Origin: Winslowiella toletana
Lineage (GTDB): Bacteria > Pseudomonadota > Gammaproteobacteria > Enterobacterales > Enterobacteriaceae
NCBI RefSeq assembly: GCF_017875465.1
Contig: NZ_JAGGMQ010000001.1
Span: 3,348,001 to 3,412,000 of the forward strand
Reading direction: 5' to 3'
DNA: 64,000 nucleotides
The notes under the pieces were generated by a model. It made no database searches, had not been told where the DNA came from, and saw only the letters and a program-made list of their open reading frames with translations. Shown in pieces: positions 49,539 through 59,857 of the stretch (position 1 is its first letter; every line of letters starts with the position of its first letter). A program made the translations under genes and the position numbers.

Positions 49539-50175
49539 TTTTATCTATCCACCGCTGGCAAGCTGTATTGCCGGCGTTGATGAAGTGGGTCGCGGGCCGC
49601 TGGTGGGCGCGGTCGTCACTGCCGCGGTGATCCTCGATCCGGCCAAACCGATTATCGGTTTGGCCGATTCGAAAAAACTGTCAGAAAAACGCCGTCTGGC
49701 GCTGTATGATCAGATCAAAGCCAATGCGCTGGCCTGGAGTGTCGGGCGCGCCGAGCCGGAAGAGATCGATCAGCTCAATATCCTGCATGCCACTATGCTG
49801 GCGATGCAGCGCGCGGTGGCGGGACTCGCTGTACTGCCGGATTATGTGCTGATTGACGGTAATCGCTGCCCGGCATTGCCGATGCCATCGCTGGCGGTGG
49901 TAAAAGGCGATAGTCTGGTGGCGGAGATCAGTGCGGCTTCTATTATTGCCAAGGTGACGCGCGATCGCGAAATGGCCGAGCTGGATAAAGAGTTTCCACA
50001 GTATGGTTTTGCCCAGCATAAAGGTTATCCGACCGCATTCCATCTGGCGCAACTGACGCAGCATGGCGCTACGGCACATCATCGCCGCAGTTTCGCCCCG
50101 GTGCGTAACGCGTTACTGGATGCGGAAGTCAGCAATGCACGGGAGCCGAAAGCGGCTCCCCTACAAATCCTGTAG
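49531..50175 (+). CDS. rnhB: Ribonuclease HII with REP-derived C-terminal tail
   Basis: Removes ribonucleotides and RNA primers from DNA. 214 residues from ATG at 49531, inside the lpxB end. Catalytic acidic residues appear in [26 protein letters not shown] and IDGNRCP. E. coli RnhB is about 198 residues, ending shortly after the HHRRSF motif. Here the frame runs on past [17 protein letters not shown] into [11 protein letters not shown], the last 11 codons being one REP arm and part of the next. The tail is unlikely to be functional. Confidence 0.95.
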   Translation: MSNFIYPPLASCIAGVDEVGRGPLVGAVVTAAVILDPAKPIIGLADSKKLSEKRRLALYDQIKANALAWSVGRAEPEEIDQLNILHATMLAMQRAVAGLAVLPDYVLIDGNRCPALPMPSLAVVKGDSLVAEISAASIIAKVTRDREMAELDKEFPQYGFAQHKGYPTAFHLAQLTQHGATAHHRRSFAPVRNALLDAEVSNAREPKAAPLQIL

Positions 50176-50187
50176 GGGCGGCGTTAA
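50141..50187. repeat. REP pair overlapping the rnhB 3' end
   Basis: GGGAGCCGAAAGCGGCTCCC with CTAC (50141-50164), then GTAGGGGCGGCGTTAAG (50172-50187), a truncated second arm. The stop codon of rnhB lies inside the second arm, so insertion of the element rewrote the protein end. It sits just upstream of dnaE. Confidence 0.75.
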
Positions 50188-50211
50188 GTATTAACCGGAG
50201 TTAACAGATCT

Positions 50212-53200
50212 ATGGCTGAACCACGTTTTATTCACCTGCGCGTTCACAGCGACTACTCCATGATCGATGGACTCGCCAAGACTGCCCCATTGGTGAAAAA
50301 AACGGCGGCTATCGGTATGCCAGCGGTCGCTATAACTGACTTCACCAACCTTTGCGGTCTGGTGAAATTTTATGGCAGTGCGCACAGCGCTGGCGTTAAG
50401 CCGATCATCGGCGCTGACTTCCTTGTCTCCAGCGAACTGATGGGCGATGAGCTGAGCCATATCACCGTGCTGGCGGCCAATAACACCGGTTATCAGAACC
50501 TGACGCTGCTGATCTCGCGCGCCTATCAGCGTGGCTATGGCGCGGCGGGACCAGTTATCGACCGTGACTGGCTGATGGAGCTGCAGGAAGGACTGATTCT
50601 GCTCTCCGGTGGACGGCGCGGCGATGTTGGCAAAAGCCTGCTGCGCGGCAACACTGCGCTGGTCGCGCAGTGCCTGGCGTTCTATCAGCAGCATTTCCCC
50701 AATCGCTACTATCTGGAGTTAATCCGTACCGGACGCCCGGATGAAGAGAGCTATCTGCACGCGGCGGTCGAGCTGGCGATTGCCGAAGGGATCCCGGTGG
50801 TGGCGACCAATGAAGTCTGCTTTATTAACGCCGAAGATTTCGACGCCCATGAAATACGTGTGGCGATCCACGACGGTTTTACCCTTGATGACCCCAAACG
50901 CCCACGTAACTACAGCCCTCAGCAATATATGCGCAGTGAAGAGGAGATGTGCGAGCTGTTCTCGGACATCCCGGAAGCACTGGAAAACAGCGTAGAGATT
51001 GCTAAGCGTTGTAACGTCACCATTCGCCTTGGCGAGTACTTCCTGCCGCAGTTCCCGACCGGTGAAATGAGTACCGAAGATTTCCTCGTCATGAAATCGA
51101 AAGAGGGACTGGAAGAGCGTCTGGAATTTCTGTTCCCGGACCCTGAAGTACGCGTGGAAAAACGCCCGGAGTATGATGACCGTCTCGATATCGAGCTGAA
51201 AGTTATCAACCAGATGGGCTTCCCCGGTTACTTCCTGATCGTTATGGAGTTTATCCAGTGGTCGAAGGATAACGGGGTGCCGGTCGGTCCCGGACGTGGT
51301 TCCGGTGCTGGTTCGCTGGTGGCCTATGCGCTGAAAATTACCGACCTCGATCCGCTGGAGTTTGACCTGCTGTTCGAACGCTTCCTGAATCCGGAACGTG
51401 TATCGATGCCCGACTTTGACGTCGACTTCTGCATGGAAAAACGTGATCTGGTGATCGAGCACGTAGCTGACATGTATGGCCGCCAGGCGGTATCACAGAT
51501 TATTACCTTCGGTACGATGGCGGCGAAAGCGGTAATCCGCGACGTGGGTCGTGTACTGGGGCATCCTTACGGTTTTGTTGATCGCATCTCGAAACTGGTG
51601 CCGCCCGATCCGGGCATGACGCTGGAAAAAGCCTTCCTTGCTGAGCCGCAGCTGCCGGAAATCTATGAGGCGGATGAAGAGGTCAAAGCGCTGATCGATA
51701 TGGCGCGTAAGCTGGAAGGTGTGACGCGCAACGCCGGTAAACACGCCGGTGGTGTGGTGATCGCGCCAACTAAAATTACCGATTTTGCACCGCTCTATTG
51801 CGATGAGAACGGCAACCAGCCGGTCACCCAGTTTGATAAGAACGACGTTGAGTATGCCGGGCTGGTGAAGTTTGACTTCCTTGGCCTGCGTACGCTGACA
51901 ATTATCGACTGGGCGTTGAAAATGATTAACGCCCGACGTGAAAAGCAGGGCGAGCCGCCAGTCGATATCGCCGCCATCCCGATGGATGACAAAAAAAGCT
52001 TCGATATGTTGCAACGCTCGGAAACCACTGCGGTATTCCAGCTTGAATCACGCGGCATGAAAGATCTGATTAAGCGCCTGAAACCTGACTGCTTTGAGGA
52101 TATGATCGCGCTGGTGGCGCTGTTCCGTCCGGGGCCGTTGCAGTCGGGGATGGTGGATAACTTTATCGACCGTAAGCATGGTCGTGAAGCGATCTCCTAT
52201 CCGGATATCCAGTGGCAGCATGAGTCGCTGAAACCGGTACTGGAGCCAACCTACGGCATCATCCTCTATCAGGAACAGGTGATGCAGATCGCCCAGGTGC
52301 TGGCCGGTTACAGCCTTGGCGGCGCGGATATGCTGCGTCGAGCGATGGGTAAAAAGAACCCGGTCGAGATGGCCAAGCAGCGCGGCGGTTTTGAAGATGG
52401 CGCCAAATCGCGCGGTATCGATGGCGAGCTGTCGGTAAAAATCTTTGACCTGGTGGAGAAATTCGCCGGTTACGGCTTTAACAAATCGCACTCCGCGGCC
52501 TATGCGCTGGTCTCGTACCAGACACTGTGGTTAAAAGCGCACTATCCGGCCGAGTTTATGGCGGCAGTAATGACCGCTGATATGGATAACACCGAGAAAG
52601 TGGTGTCGCTGGTGGATGAGTGCTGGCGCATGGGATTAAAAATCCTGCCGCCGGATATTAACTCCGGGCAGTATCACTTCCATGTGAACGGTGACGGTGA
52701 GATCGTGTACGGTATCGGCGCAATTAAAGGTGTCGGTGAAGGCCCGATTGAGGCGATTCTCGAAGCGCGTAACGAAGGTGGCTATTTCCGTGAGCTGTTT
52801 GACCTCTGCGCGCGCACCGATACCAAAAAGCTTAATCGCCGGGTGCTGGAAAAACTGATTATGTCCGGGGCGTTTGATCGCCTTGGACCGCACCGCGCTG
52901 CGCTGATGAGCGCCCTTGGCGACGCGCTGAAGGCCGCCGATCAACATGCCAAAGCCGAGGCGATCGGCCAGGCCGATATGTTTGGCGTCCTGGCGGACGC
53001 GCCGGAACAGGTTGAGAAATCCTATTCTGATGTCACGCCGTGGCCGGAACAAATTCAGCTGGACGGTGAGCGTGAAACCCTCGGGTTATATCTTACCGGC
53101 CATCCGATTAATCAGTACCTGAAAGAAATTGAGCGCTATGTTGGTGGATCGCGCCTGAAAGACATGCACCCGACCGATCGTGGTAAAGTTACCACGGCAG

Positions 53201-53694
53201 CCGGTCTGGTGGTGGCGGCCCGCGTAATGGTAACAAAACGCGGTAACCGTATTGGCATCTGCACGCTGGATGACCGTTCTGGCCGTCTGGAAGTGATGTT
53301 GTTCACAGATGCGTTAGATAAATACCAGCATATGCTGGAGAAAGACCGTATCCTGATCGTCAGCGGACAGGTCAGCTTTGATGACTTCAGTGGTGGCCTT
53401 AAGATGACCGCCCGCGAACTGATGGACATTGATGAAGCTCGCGAAAAATATGCGCGCGGGCTTGCTATCTCGCTGACGGACAGGCAAATTGATGACCAGC
53501 TTTTGAACCGTCTCCGTCAATCCCTGGAACCCCATCGTTCGGGAACCATTCCGGTGCATCTCTATTATCAGAGAGAAGATGCGCGGGCGAAGTTGCGCTT
53601 CGGCGCAGCATGGCGCGTGTCGCCCAACGATCGTTTACTTAACGATCTACGTTCGTTGGTAGGATCGGAGCAGGTGGAACTGGAGTTTGACTAA
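50212..53694 (+). CDS. dnaE: DNA polymerase III alpha subunit
   Basis: Replicative polymerase of the chromosome, 1160 residues, full E. coli length. An N-terminal PHP domain ([17 protein letters not shown]), the palm with catalytic aspartates in [13 protein letters not shown] (near residue 400), the fingers with [11 protein letters not shown] and [19 protein letters not shown], then helix-hairpin-helix, OB-fold and tau-binding tail. Epsilon proofreading is encoded elsewhere. Confidence 0.98.
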   Translation: MAEPRFIHLRVHSDYSMIDGLAKTAPLVKKTAAIGMPAVAITDFTNLCGLVKFYGSAHSAGVKPIIGADFLVSSELMGDELSHITVLAANNTGYQNLTLLISRAYQRGYGAAGPVIDRDWLMELQEGLILLSGGRRGDVGKSLLRGNTALVAQCLAFYQQHFPNRYYLELIRTGRPDEESYLHAAVELAIAEGIPVVATNEVCFINAEDFDAHEIRVAIHDGFTLDDPKRPRNYSPQQYMRSEEEMCELFSDIPEALENSVEIAKRCNVTIRLGEYFLPQFPTGEMSTEDFLVMKSKEGLEERLEFLFPDPEVRVEKRPEYDDRLDIELKVINQMGFPGYFLIVMEFIQWSKDNGVPVGPGRGSGAGSLVAYALKITDLDPLEFDLLFERFLNPERVSMPDFDVDFCMEKRDLVIEHVADMYGRQAVSQIITFGTMAAKAVIRDVGRVLGHPYGFVDRISKLVPPDPGMTLEKAFLAEPQLPEIYEADEEVKALIDMARKLEGVTRNAGKHAGGVVIAPTKITDFAPLYCDENGNQPVTQFDKNDVEYAGLVKFDFLGLRTLTIIDWALKMINARREKQGEPPVDIAAIPMDDKKSFDMLQRSETTAVFQLESRGMKDLIKRLKPDCFEDMIALVALFRPGPLQSGMVDNFIDRKHGREAISYPDIQWQHESLKPVLEPTYGIILYQEQVMQIAQVLAGYSLGGADMLRRAMGKKNPVEMAKQRGGFEDGAKSRGIDGELSVKIFDLVEKFAGYGFNKSHSAAYALVSYQTLWLKAHYPAEFMAAVMTADMDNTEKVVSLVDECWRMGLKILPPDINSGQYHFHVNGDGEIVYGIGAIKGVGEGPIEAILEARNEGGYFRELFDLCARTDTKKLNRRVLEKLIMSGAFDRLGPHRAALMSALGDALKAADQHAKAEAIGQADMFGVLADAPEQVEKSYSDVTPWPEQIQLDGERETLGLYLTGHPINQYLKEIERYVGGSRLKDMHPTDRGKVTTAAGLVVAARVMVTKRGNRIGICTLDDRSGRLEVMLFTDALDKYQHMLEKDRILIVSGQVSFDDFSGGLKMTARELMDIDEAREKYARGLAISLTDRQIDDQLLNRLRQSLEPHRSGTIPVHLYYQREDARAKLRFGAAWRVSPNDRLLNDLRSLVGSEQVELEFD

Positions 53695-53706
53695 AACAGG
53701 AATATT

Positions 53707-54666
53707 ATGAGTCTTAATTACCTGGATTTCGAACAGCCAATCGCAGAACTGGAAGCGAAGATTGATTCGCTTACTGCGGTTAGCCGTCAGGATGAAAAAC
53801 TGGATATTAATCTGGATGAAGAAGTGCAGCGTCTGCGTGAGAAAAGCGTTGAACTGACACGTAAAATCTTCTCAGATTTGGGGGCATGGCAGATTGCGCA
53901 GTTAGCGCGTCATCCGCTGCGTCCATACACGCTGGACTATGTCCGTAACGTGTTTACCGACTTTGATGAGTTAGCTGGCGATCGTGCTTACGCAGATGAT
54001 AAAGCGATTGTGGGTGGTATTGCTCGTCTGGACGGTCGTCCGGTGATGATCATTGGTCATCAGAAAGGCCGCGAAACCAAAGAGAAAATTCGTCGCAACT
54101 TCGGTATGCCGGCGCCAGAAGGCTATCGCAAAGCGCTGCGCCTGATGGAAATGGCCGAGCGTTTCAGGATGCCACTGCTGACCTTTATCGACACTCCGGG
54201 TGCCTACCCAGGCGTCGGTGCGGAAGAGCGTGGACAGTCTGAAGCGATTGCCCGTAACCTGCGTGAAATGTCAGGCCTGAAAATTCCGGTTATCTGCACC
54301 GTTATTGGTGAAGGTGGTTCCGGTGGCGCACTGGCAATTGGCGTTGGCGACAAAGTGAATATGCTGCAGTACAGCACCTATTCGGTGATTTCACCGGAGG
54401 GTTGTGCGTCAATTCTGTGGAAAAGCGCTGAAAAAGCGCCGCTGGCCGCTGAAGCGATGGGCATTATTGCACCACGTCTGAAAGAGCTGAAGCTGATCGA
54501 TACGGTGATCCCGGAGCCGCTGGGTTCAGCGCACCGTGATCCACTCAAGATGGCTGAGAATTTAAAAGCTCAGCTGCTGGCCGATCTGGCCGATCTTGAT
54601 GTGCTGAACACCGAGGAGCTGCTTAACCGTCGTTATCAGCGCCTGATGAATTACGGTTACGCATAA
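53707..54666 (+). CDS. accA: Acetyl-CoA carboxylase carboxyltransferase alpha subunit
   Basis: With AccD transfers CO2 from biotin to acetyl-CoA to give malonyl-CoA, the first committed step of fatty-acid synthesis. 319 residues. Begins [19 protein letters not shown]; signatures [38 protein letters not shown] and [15 protein letters not shown]. Twelve bases after dnaE, as in E. coli. Confidence 0.98.
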   Translation: MSLNYLDFEQPIAELEAKIDSLTAVSRQDEKLDINLDEEVQRLREKSVELTRKIFSDLGAWQIAQLARHPLRPYTLDYVRNVFTDFDELAGDRAYADDKAIVGGIARLDGRPVMIIGHQKGRETKEKIRRNFGMPAPEGYRKALRLMEMAERFRMPLLTFIDTPGAYPGVGAEERGQSEAIARNLREMSGLKIPVICTVIGEGGSGGALAIGVGDKVNMLQYSTYSVISPEGCASILWKSAEKAPLAAEAMGIIAPRLKELKLIDTVIPEPLGSAHRDPLKMAENLKAQLLADLADLDVLNTEELLNRRYQRLMNYGYA

Positions 54667-54683
54667 CAGATGCAGCGATCTTT

Positions 54684-54733
54684 GTAGGGGCGGCTTCTCG
54701 CCGCCCAAGGGAGCCGAAAACGGCTCCCTTACA
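54684..54733. repeat. REP pair downstream of accA
   Basis: GTAGGGGCGGCTTCTCGCCGCC arm followed directly by the GGGAGCCGAAAACGGCTCCC arm ending CTTAC. Fifth site of the family in the window. Confidence 0.7.
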
Positions 54734-54737
54734 TGTC

Positions 54738-54776
54738 GAAATGCCACTTACCCGTAACGGGCAAGTGGCATTTTTG
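54738..54776 (+). terminator. accA terminator
   Basis: Eleven-pair stem AAATGCCACTT/AAGTGGCATTT with an inner CCCG/CGGG, followed by TTG. Long and strong. Confidence 0.8.
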
Positions 54777-54870
54777 TATGTCTGATCCTGTCTGATTCCC
54801 TTTCCGAATAGTCACCCTAAGAAACTGATTGCTGTCGCTTTTATCTGCGGATAAGATGCGGGTGCTTCTT

Positions 54871-54889
54871 GATAATAATAATCATTTTC
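54871..54889 (+). promoter_or_regulatory. Strong candidate Fur box
   Basis: GATAATAATAATCATTTTC matches GATAATGATAATCATTATC at 17 of 19 positions, 15 bases before the ATG of the binding-protein gene. The best Fur box in the window. Confidence 0.8.
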
Positions 54890-54904
54890 TTTTAGGGGTT
54901 AATC

Positions 54905-56035
54905 ATGCAATACCTGTGGAGTCGCGTCGCGGTGTTACTGACCGCACTGGCGCTGGCGCATAATGCGCTGGCTGCTCCCTTTGTGGTCGAAGATGTCAGT
55001 GGCCGTAAAGTCGAAATCAAATCCGAAGTAAAACGTATTATTTTAGGTGAAGGACGGCAGATCTATCTGCTGGCGGCTTTTGACACCGATGCGCCGTTCA
55101 AACGCGTGGTCGGCTGGCGCGACGATCTGCCTAAAGCGGATTTTGACAGCTACCAGATCTATGTAGCGAAATATCCGCAGATCACTCAATTACCGACCTT
55201 TGGCGGCGCCAAAGATGGCACCTTTAATGTCGAGCAGGCACTGACCCTGAAGCCGGATCTGGTGCTGATGAACCTGGAATCCAAAGCCGCTACCGACGAA
55301 TCGAAATTAATCGAAAAGCTGGCCAGCGTCGGTATACCGGTGGTGTTTATTGATTTCCGCGAAAAGCCGTTTGAAAATGCGGAAAAGAGCATCCGGATTA
55401 TGGGTCAGCTGGTGAATAAACCCGAACGCGCTCAGCAGATTATTGATTTCCGTCAGCAGCAGATCGATCTGGTGATCAACCGTCTGAAAGCGTACAAAGG
55501 CCCGCGGCCAAAAGTGATGATCGACCGCGCCGGTGGTTACACCGAAGAGTGCTGCATGTCATTTGGCGATGAAAACTTTGGTCGCATGGTGGAAGTGGCT
55601 GGCGGTGACAATATTGCTAAGGATTTGATCCCCGGCACTTTTGGCACCCTGAATCCGGAGCAGATTATCGCCGCGCGTCCTGATGTGGTGGTGGTGACCG
55701 GTGCGAACTGGAAAAACTATAACACCGCCAATGGCTGGGTTGGCGTGGGGCCGGGGGCGGATCAACAAGTCGCTATCCAGCGCTTACAGGCATTGATGGC
55801 GCGTTCGGCGTTTAAAACCCTGCCGGTGGCGACCAACGGTCACGCCCATGCCATCTGGCATCAGTTTTATGACAGCCCGTATCAGTTTGTCGCCATCCAG
55901 CAATTAGCCAAGTGGATGCATCCTGATCTGTTTAACGATCTCGATCCGGACAAGACATTCCGTGAGTTCCATCAGCGCTTTCTGCCAATCGATTATCAGC
56001 CTGGTTATTGGGTAACGCTACCGGCGGCGTACTAA
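54905..56035 (+). CDS. Periplasmic iron-complex substrate-binding protein
   Basis: 376 residues; signal peptide ends at ALAAPFV (about residue 23). Class III binding-protein fold of the FecB/BtuF (PF01497) type with VEDVSGRKVEI at the start, a GTFNVEQALTLKPDLVLMN segment, a long central helix and EQIIAARPDVVVVTGAN in the second lobe. A strong Fur box precedes it, so iron or haem/siderophore uptake is inferred. No permease, ATPase or receptor gene adjoins it, so it must use partners encoded elsewhere. Absent from this position in E. coli. Confidence 0.85.
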   Translation: MQYLWSRVAVLLTALALAHNALAAPFVVEDVSGRKVEIKSEVKRIILGEGRQIYLLAAFDTDAPFKRVVGWRDDLPKADFDSYQIYVAKYPQITQLPTFGGAKDGTFNVEQALTLKPDLVLMNLESKAATDESKLIEKLASVGIPVVFIDFREKPFENAEKSIRIMGQLVNKPERAQQIIDFRQQQIDLVINRLKAYKGPRPKVMIDRAGGYTEECCMSFGDENFGRMVEVAGGDNIAKDLIPGTFGTLNPEQIIAARPDVVVVTGANWKNYNTANGWVGVGPGADQQVAIQRLQALMARSAFKTLPVATNGHAHAIWHQFYDSPYQFVAIQQLAKWMHPDLFNDLDPDKTFREFHQRFLPIDYQPGYWVTLPAAY

Positions 56036-56190
56036 GCCCGGATGTGGGGAACTCTTAGCATGGCGATCAGTCCATAAATTGCACTTAACGTATTCCATTA
56101 AAATGCCAATAGTCTGGGAGGATACCTGTTGGTGTCCCCCTATTTTGTATCATTTACGGCGGACTAAAATCAGCGAAATAAAGTAGGAAA

Positions 56191-56286
56191 ATGCGTTTAG
56201 CGCTTGTAGTGTTGATGGTGATCTCAGCGGACATTACAACACAAACAGGATATCGCATAGCCATATGGGAGAATAATTATGCCTGA
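56191..56286 (+). CDS. Candidate 31-residue leader peptide overlapping the large unknown gene
   Basis: ATG at 56191 with TAGGA a few bases upstream. It encodes a short hydrophobic N-terminus (MRLALVVLMVIS) followed by a polar tail and ends TGA at 56284-56286, eight bases inside the large frame that starts at 56279. The overlap is the classical geometry of translational coupling. Nothing else supports it, and a chance frame is quite possible. Confidence 0.3.
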   Translation: MRLALVVLMVISADITTQTGYRIAIWENNYA

Positions 56287-59200
56287 TGACTTTAATATAG
56301 TGCCTCATGCACCTGGCAGGATAACTCAGAATTCTCCTTCACTGACTGGCCCCGGCATTCCGTCGTCGTCAATGCCTGTGGCGCAAGTGACTAATTCTTC
56401 TTTGCAATTAAGCTCTCTATCCGATCCATTATTTTCACCGTCTGCATCCTTATATCCGGCCTTGCAACAGCGCCCACTCTCACCCCCGGCATTACGCTAT
56501 TTACCGCCCGACCCTCCACAATTCAGCACGTGGCGGGCTGAGGAAAGGTTCCCTCAGCAACAGCATTTTCTAACCGATACACTATCAAGTCCTCATAATA
56601 TTGATGATAAGGCTATCACTTTATCTTCATTACAAGAGGCGTTACGTTCTTCAGGCAGTAAAAAAAAATCATCGATACATGATTATGCAAAAAAAAAGAT
56701 CGCGGCTCGCAGCAATGTCAATGAAACCTTATGTTATATGCTTCATAGCATTGAACCCGAAAAGGGATTAGAGAGCAATCAGGCGCAGAGTTCAGAGGGC
56801 AGTAAATTATTTCTTGAATTGATAGAGACAGAAGCAAATAAAGGTGATGTTGATGCTGTATTTCGTCAGTTAGCCGCCCGGTGTAATAATGCCTCGCCAC
56901 AGGCAATCAGCGTCAGACTTGAATTTTTTAAAGCTTTCTCGACGGAGATTATGCAACGACCCGCAGATACCCTTAAACTATTACTTCCTGTACTTGAAAC
57001 TATTGGTTTACCTGACAAACTAGTACTCAGTATGATGACCAATAATGTGCTTAATTCTCTGGGGGAATCGGTTAAACATTATAATGATATTGCGACTTAT
57101 TTATATACTTTGGCAAAAGTTATGCCATCAGAACAGGCTAAATCTTTTAATGAATCATTCTTGCAAGTAATAAATGGTATCTGTGAAAAAAACCAATCTG
57201 TACACTGGGTTTTTCCATTTATACTCAAGAAAATATTTAAAGAATTAGAAAATACACGCTTAACTGATGAAGCAGTACAAAATACACTAATGTATTATTA
57301 TTCAAGGTTTGAAAATGCGGTGGATTCCTATCGCGGGAATTTTAAGAGGGTTAAAGAAACTATTGTTGAGATGTTGAGACCACTGATTCCCTGTACCCTA
57401 AATAATTTTAATGTTTATTTTAAGAAAATGATGTCTGCTGCGTCAGCGGATTTAAGGTTTAATATGACTATATCTGGCGCGCCACAAGACCGTGTGCTGA
57501 CACATCTTTTACTAAATGCACTCGATTTTCCCGGCAGCTGGAGTGAGGATGTCATTAAGGCTTACAAAACGATCCTTTTGGAAAGGCCTAATGATGGTTG
57601 CGATTCAATGGCATTTATACACTTCCTTAACCTGGCGCAAATCAATTTATCGGTAGAATACAGTGTTAAAATTTTTGAAGAAATGTTTAATGCAAAAATA
57701 AAAAAAGTCGATCGATTAAATGCGTTATCCATGTATCAAGCGCAACTAATTTGCGAGGAATCTCGAGCTATGGATTTATTTAGTTGCGAAGAAGGAAGCG
57801 CGGTCAGAAATTTTATCACATATTGGAAATATTATCTCGATCTTAAAGAGAAGGGTATTAATGACCAGCAATGCCTGAAGATCGGTGAATCTGAACCCCC
57901 TCTTGTTGAGGAACAGTCAAAATGGCAAACCTTTCTTACTGATTATACATTTACCGGCGTGGTGTCATCAAAGATGGCAAATAAATGGTTGGAACGGAAT
58001 GATTTTCTGGAAAATGTGGTATTTATAAACAATGATTTTGACAAAATTTTGACCGGTATGCTTGGTTCGTTATCAGGCAGTAAACATCAGTTAGCGGTTA
58101 TCGACAGGATTGTCTCTGCCAACTTGAATAACAGTGAATCAGGCTATGATTTTTTAAACGATCGGTTAAAAGCAATAATTAATGATTTCAGCAAAAAAGA
58201 ATCACCAGCGCCATACTTTAACCTGTTTGAAAATATTGCGCTTATCCAAATTAAATTGCTGGAAAAAGGGCATGGCACAAACGCTATGGCATTAATGGAC
58301 GATATTGCGAATAGTCTGGCTCCGATCAGTGTTGCAAAAAATATTTCTGCACCATTAAAGATGTTGAACAGCCAGTTAGAAGCAGGGAAAATTAGTGATG
58401 ATAATTACCTTTACCTTATTTCACGCACAATTGAAGCATCTTGTTATATTCGTCGGGATAAAGAAGAGGAAATCATACGGCCGTTTCTGGTGAATGCAGC
58501 TTACAGTGTAATGACGCGCAAGGGTAAAAAAAACGATTTTATACGCGAGTTTTCAAAGATAAAAACAGATCTACCCTATAAGCAGTCAGGATATAATAAA
58601 TTTTTAGAACTTGGTAAAAAAACAATATTATCGCTTCAACATCGCGCTGGGCCGGTGACTACAGAAGAAGCCGATGAGCGTCAGGCTTTGGCCAGTTTTT
58701 TCACCAGCAATATTACTGGAATAGATATTTTTCGCCAGGCATGTATTGCTGCTGTTGGTGGGAAATCTGATGCGGAAGCAGGCATAAAAGTAAACATCGA
58801 TTGGGTGATAAATCCTGGGAGTTTTTTTGCAGCTTCGACAAAAGTTCAGCATGCAATGTTGCTAACTTTTTCGCAGTTACAGCAGGATCCCGATAAATTT
58901 ATTTTTTCATGCCTGACAATGGTCAGGGAGCAGTTGTCTGCGCCTGCAGTATCAACCTCAAATGTTGATCAATATATGCATTCTGTCCATTCGATACTGG
59001 CTTTATTGCGGGCAACCCCTCCTGTTTCTATTCATATGTTAGAAGAAATCTATAATCTCTATACAACAAGGCAAAATCTGCAGGGGAATAGGGTTGATGC
59101 GCTAAGTACCATTATACTAAACGATTTAAAAGCATTGCTCCGTGATTTTGATAAAGAATCGTTAGATAAACTATCTGAATCTTTAAGGTCTGTTACTTTA

Positions 59201-59782
59201 AAAGAAGCCAATTATAAAGCGATTTTTCCAGTATTTAAACCGGAGGGAAAAGTCTCCAGAGCAGATTCTTCCGATAGTAAAATACGCAAAAGATACCAAA
59301 ATGTGCAACAGGACGATGCATCATCCGCAAGTGAAGTTGCTGCCGTCAGGCCCAAAGATAGATCATCTAAAACGGTACTGCGAAATGTATATATACGTGA
59401 AAGTGATAGTTTATCCATTTATGACATTGAACCTAAGTCTAAGGAACGGATTATCTCGCTGATGTGTGGAGAGAAATCACGTGCTTTACGTATTCACCGA
59501 CTCGGCAATGTTAACAAAGCATCGCGTGTCTATGCGGTGGACAGCGTTTCAACTGAACCCCTGAATATTCAGGCAAAACATTCAGGAAGAACTGATTTAA
59601 GAATAATACTGCTTAAAGGAAGTAATAATAATTACATTTTACTTAGTGAGTATAATCATAAAGAAATTAATGCAATAATAAACAATTACCAATATTACAC
59701 TAAGGAGGAAATAGATACGATAATAAATAATCCGCATGCAAAATGTCGTCGATTGCAGGCGAACGAACTTACAGATTTATAA
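56279..59782 (+). CDS. Large AT-rich protein of unknown function, possible secreted effector or toxin
   Basis: 1167 residues, unrecognised. GGGAGA six bases before the ATG is a good ribosome site; an in-frame stop at 56258-56260 fixes the start. Residues 1-95 are rich in Pro/Ser/Leu and look disordered, with no signal peptide. Residues about 110-985 appear almost wholly alpha-helical with few cysteines and no membrane segment. A charged polar linker (about 988-1034) precedes a C-terminal part (1035-1167) with alternating strands (DLRIILLKG, NNYILLSEYNHKE). AT-rich codon use contrasts sharply with both neighbours and suggests transfer. A disordered N-terminus with no Sec signal recalls type III effectors, but no hrp box was found. 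Function not assigned. Confidence 0.85.
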   Translation: MPDDFNIVPHAPGRITQNSPSLTGPGIPSSSMPVAQVTNSSLQLSSLSDPLFSPSASLYPALQQRPLSPPALRYLPPDPPQFSTWRAEERFPQQQHFLTDTLSSPHNIDDKAITLSSLQEALRSSGSKKKSSIHDYAKKKIAARSNVNETLCYMLHSIEPEKGLESNQAQSSEGSKLFLELIETEANKGDVDAVFRQLAARCNNASPQAISVRLEFFKAFSTEIMQRPADTLKLLLPVLETIGLPDKLVLSMMTNNVLNSLGESVKHYNDIATYLYTLAKVMPSEQAKSFNESFLQVINGICEKNQSVHWVFPFILKKIFKELENTRLTDEAVQNTLMYYYSRFENAVDSYRGNFKRVKETIVEMLRPLIPCTLNNFNVYFKKMMSAASADLRFNMTISGAPQDRVLTHLLLNALDFPGSWSEDVIKAYKTILLERPNDGCDSMAFIHFLNLAQINLSVEYSVKIFEEMFNAKIKKVDRLNALSMYQAQLICEESRAMDLFSCEEGSAVRNFITYWKYYLDLKEKGINDQQCLKIGESEPPLVEEQSKWQTFLTDYTFTGVVSSKMANKWLERNDFLENVVFINNDFDKILTGMLGSLSGSKHQLAVIDRIVSANLNNSESGYDFLNDRLKAIINDFSKKESPAPYFNLFENIALIQIKLLEKGHGTNAMALMDDIANSLAPISVAKNISAPLKMLNSQLEAGKISDDNYLYLISRTIEASCYIRRDKEEEIIRPFLVNAAYSVMTRKGKKNDFIREFSKIKTDLPYKQSGYNKFLELGKKTILSLQHRAGPVTTEEADERQALASFFTSNITGIDIFRQACIAAVGGKSDAEAGIKVNIDWVINPGSFFAASTKVQHAMLLTFSQLQQDPDKFIFSCLTMVREQLSAPAVSTSNVDQYMHSVHSILALLRATPPVSIHMLEEIYNLYTTRQNLQGNRVDALSTIILNDLKALLRDFDKESLDKLSESLRSVTLKEANYKAIFPVFKPEGKVSRADSSDSKIRKRYQNVQQDDASSASEVAAVRPKDRSSKTVLRNVYIRESDSLSIYDIEPKSKERIISLMCGEKSRALRIHRLGNVNKASRVYAVDSVSTEPLNIQAKHSGRTDLRIILLKGSNNNYILLSEYNHKEINAIINNYQYYTKEEIDTIINNPHAKCRRLQANELTDL

Positions 59783-59857
59783 AATTTTCTTTTTTTCACT
59801 GCATCGTGTCGATCCGCTATGCTTATCGCTGGCTATAAATTTACCAGGAGATTCGCA

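Noticed and set aside
56049..56080. Possible hrp box (GGAACT ... CCAT) upstream of the large AT-rich gene
   Set aside because: The second half does not match CCAC and the spacing (18) is off; too weak to claim type III regulation.
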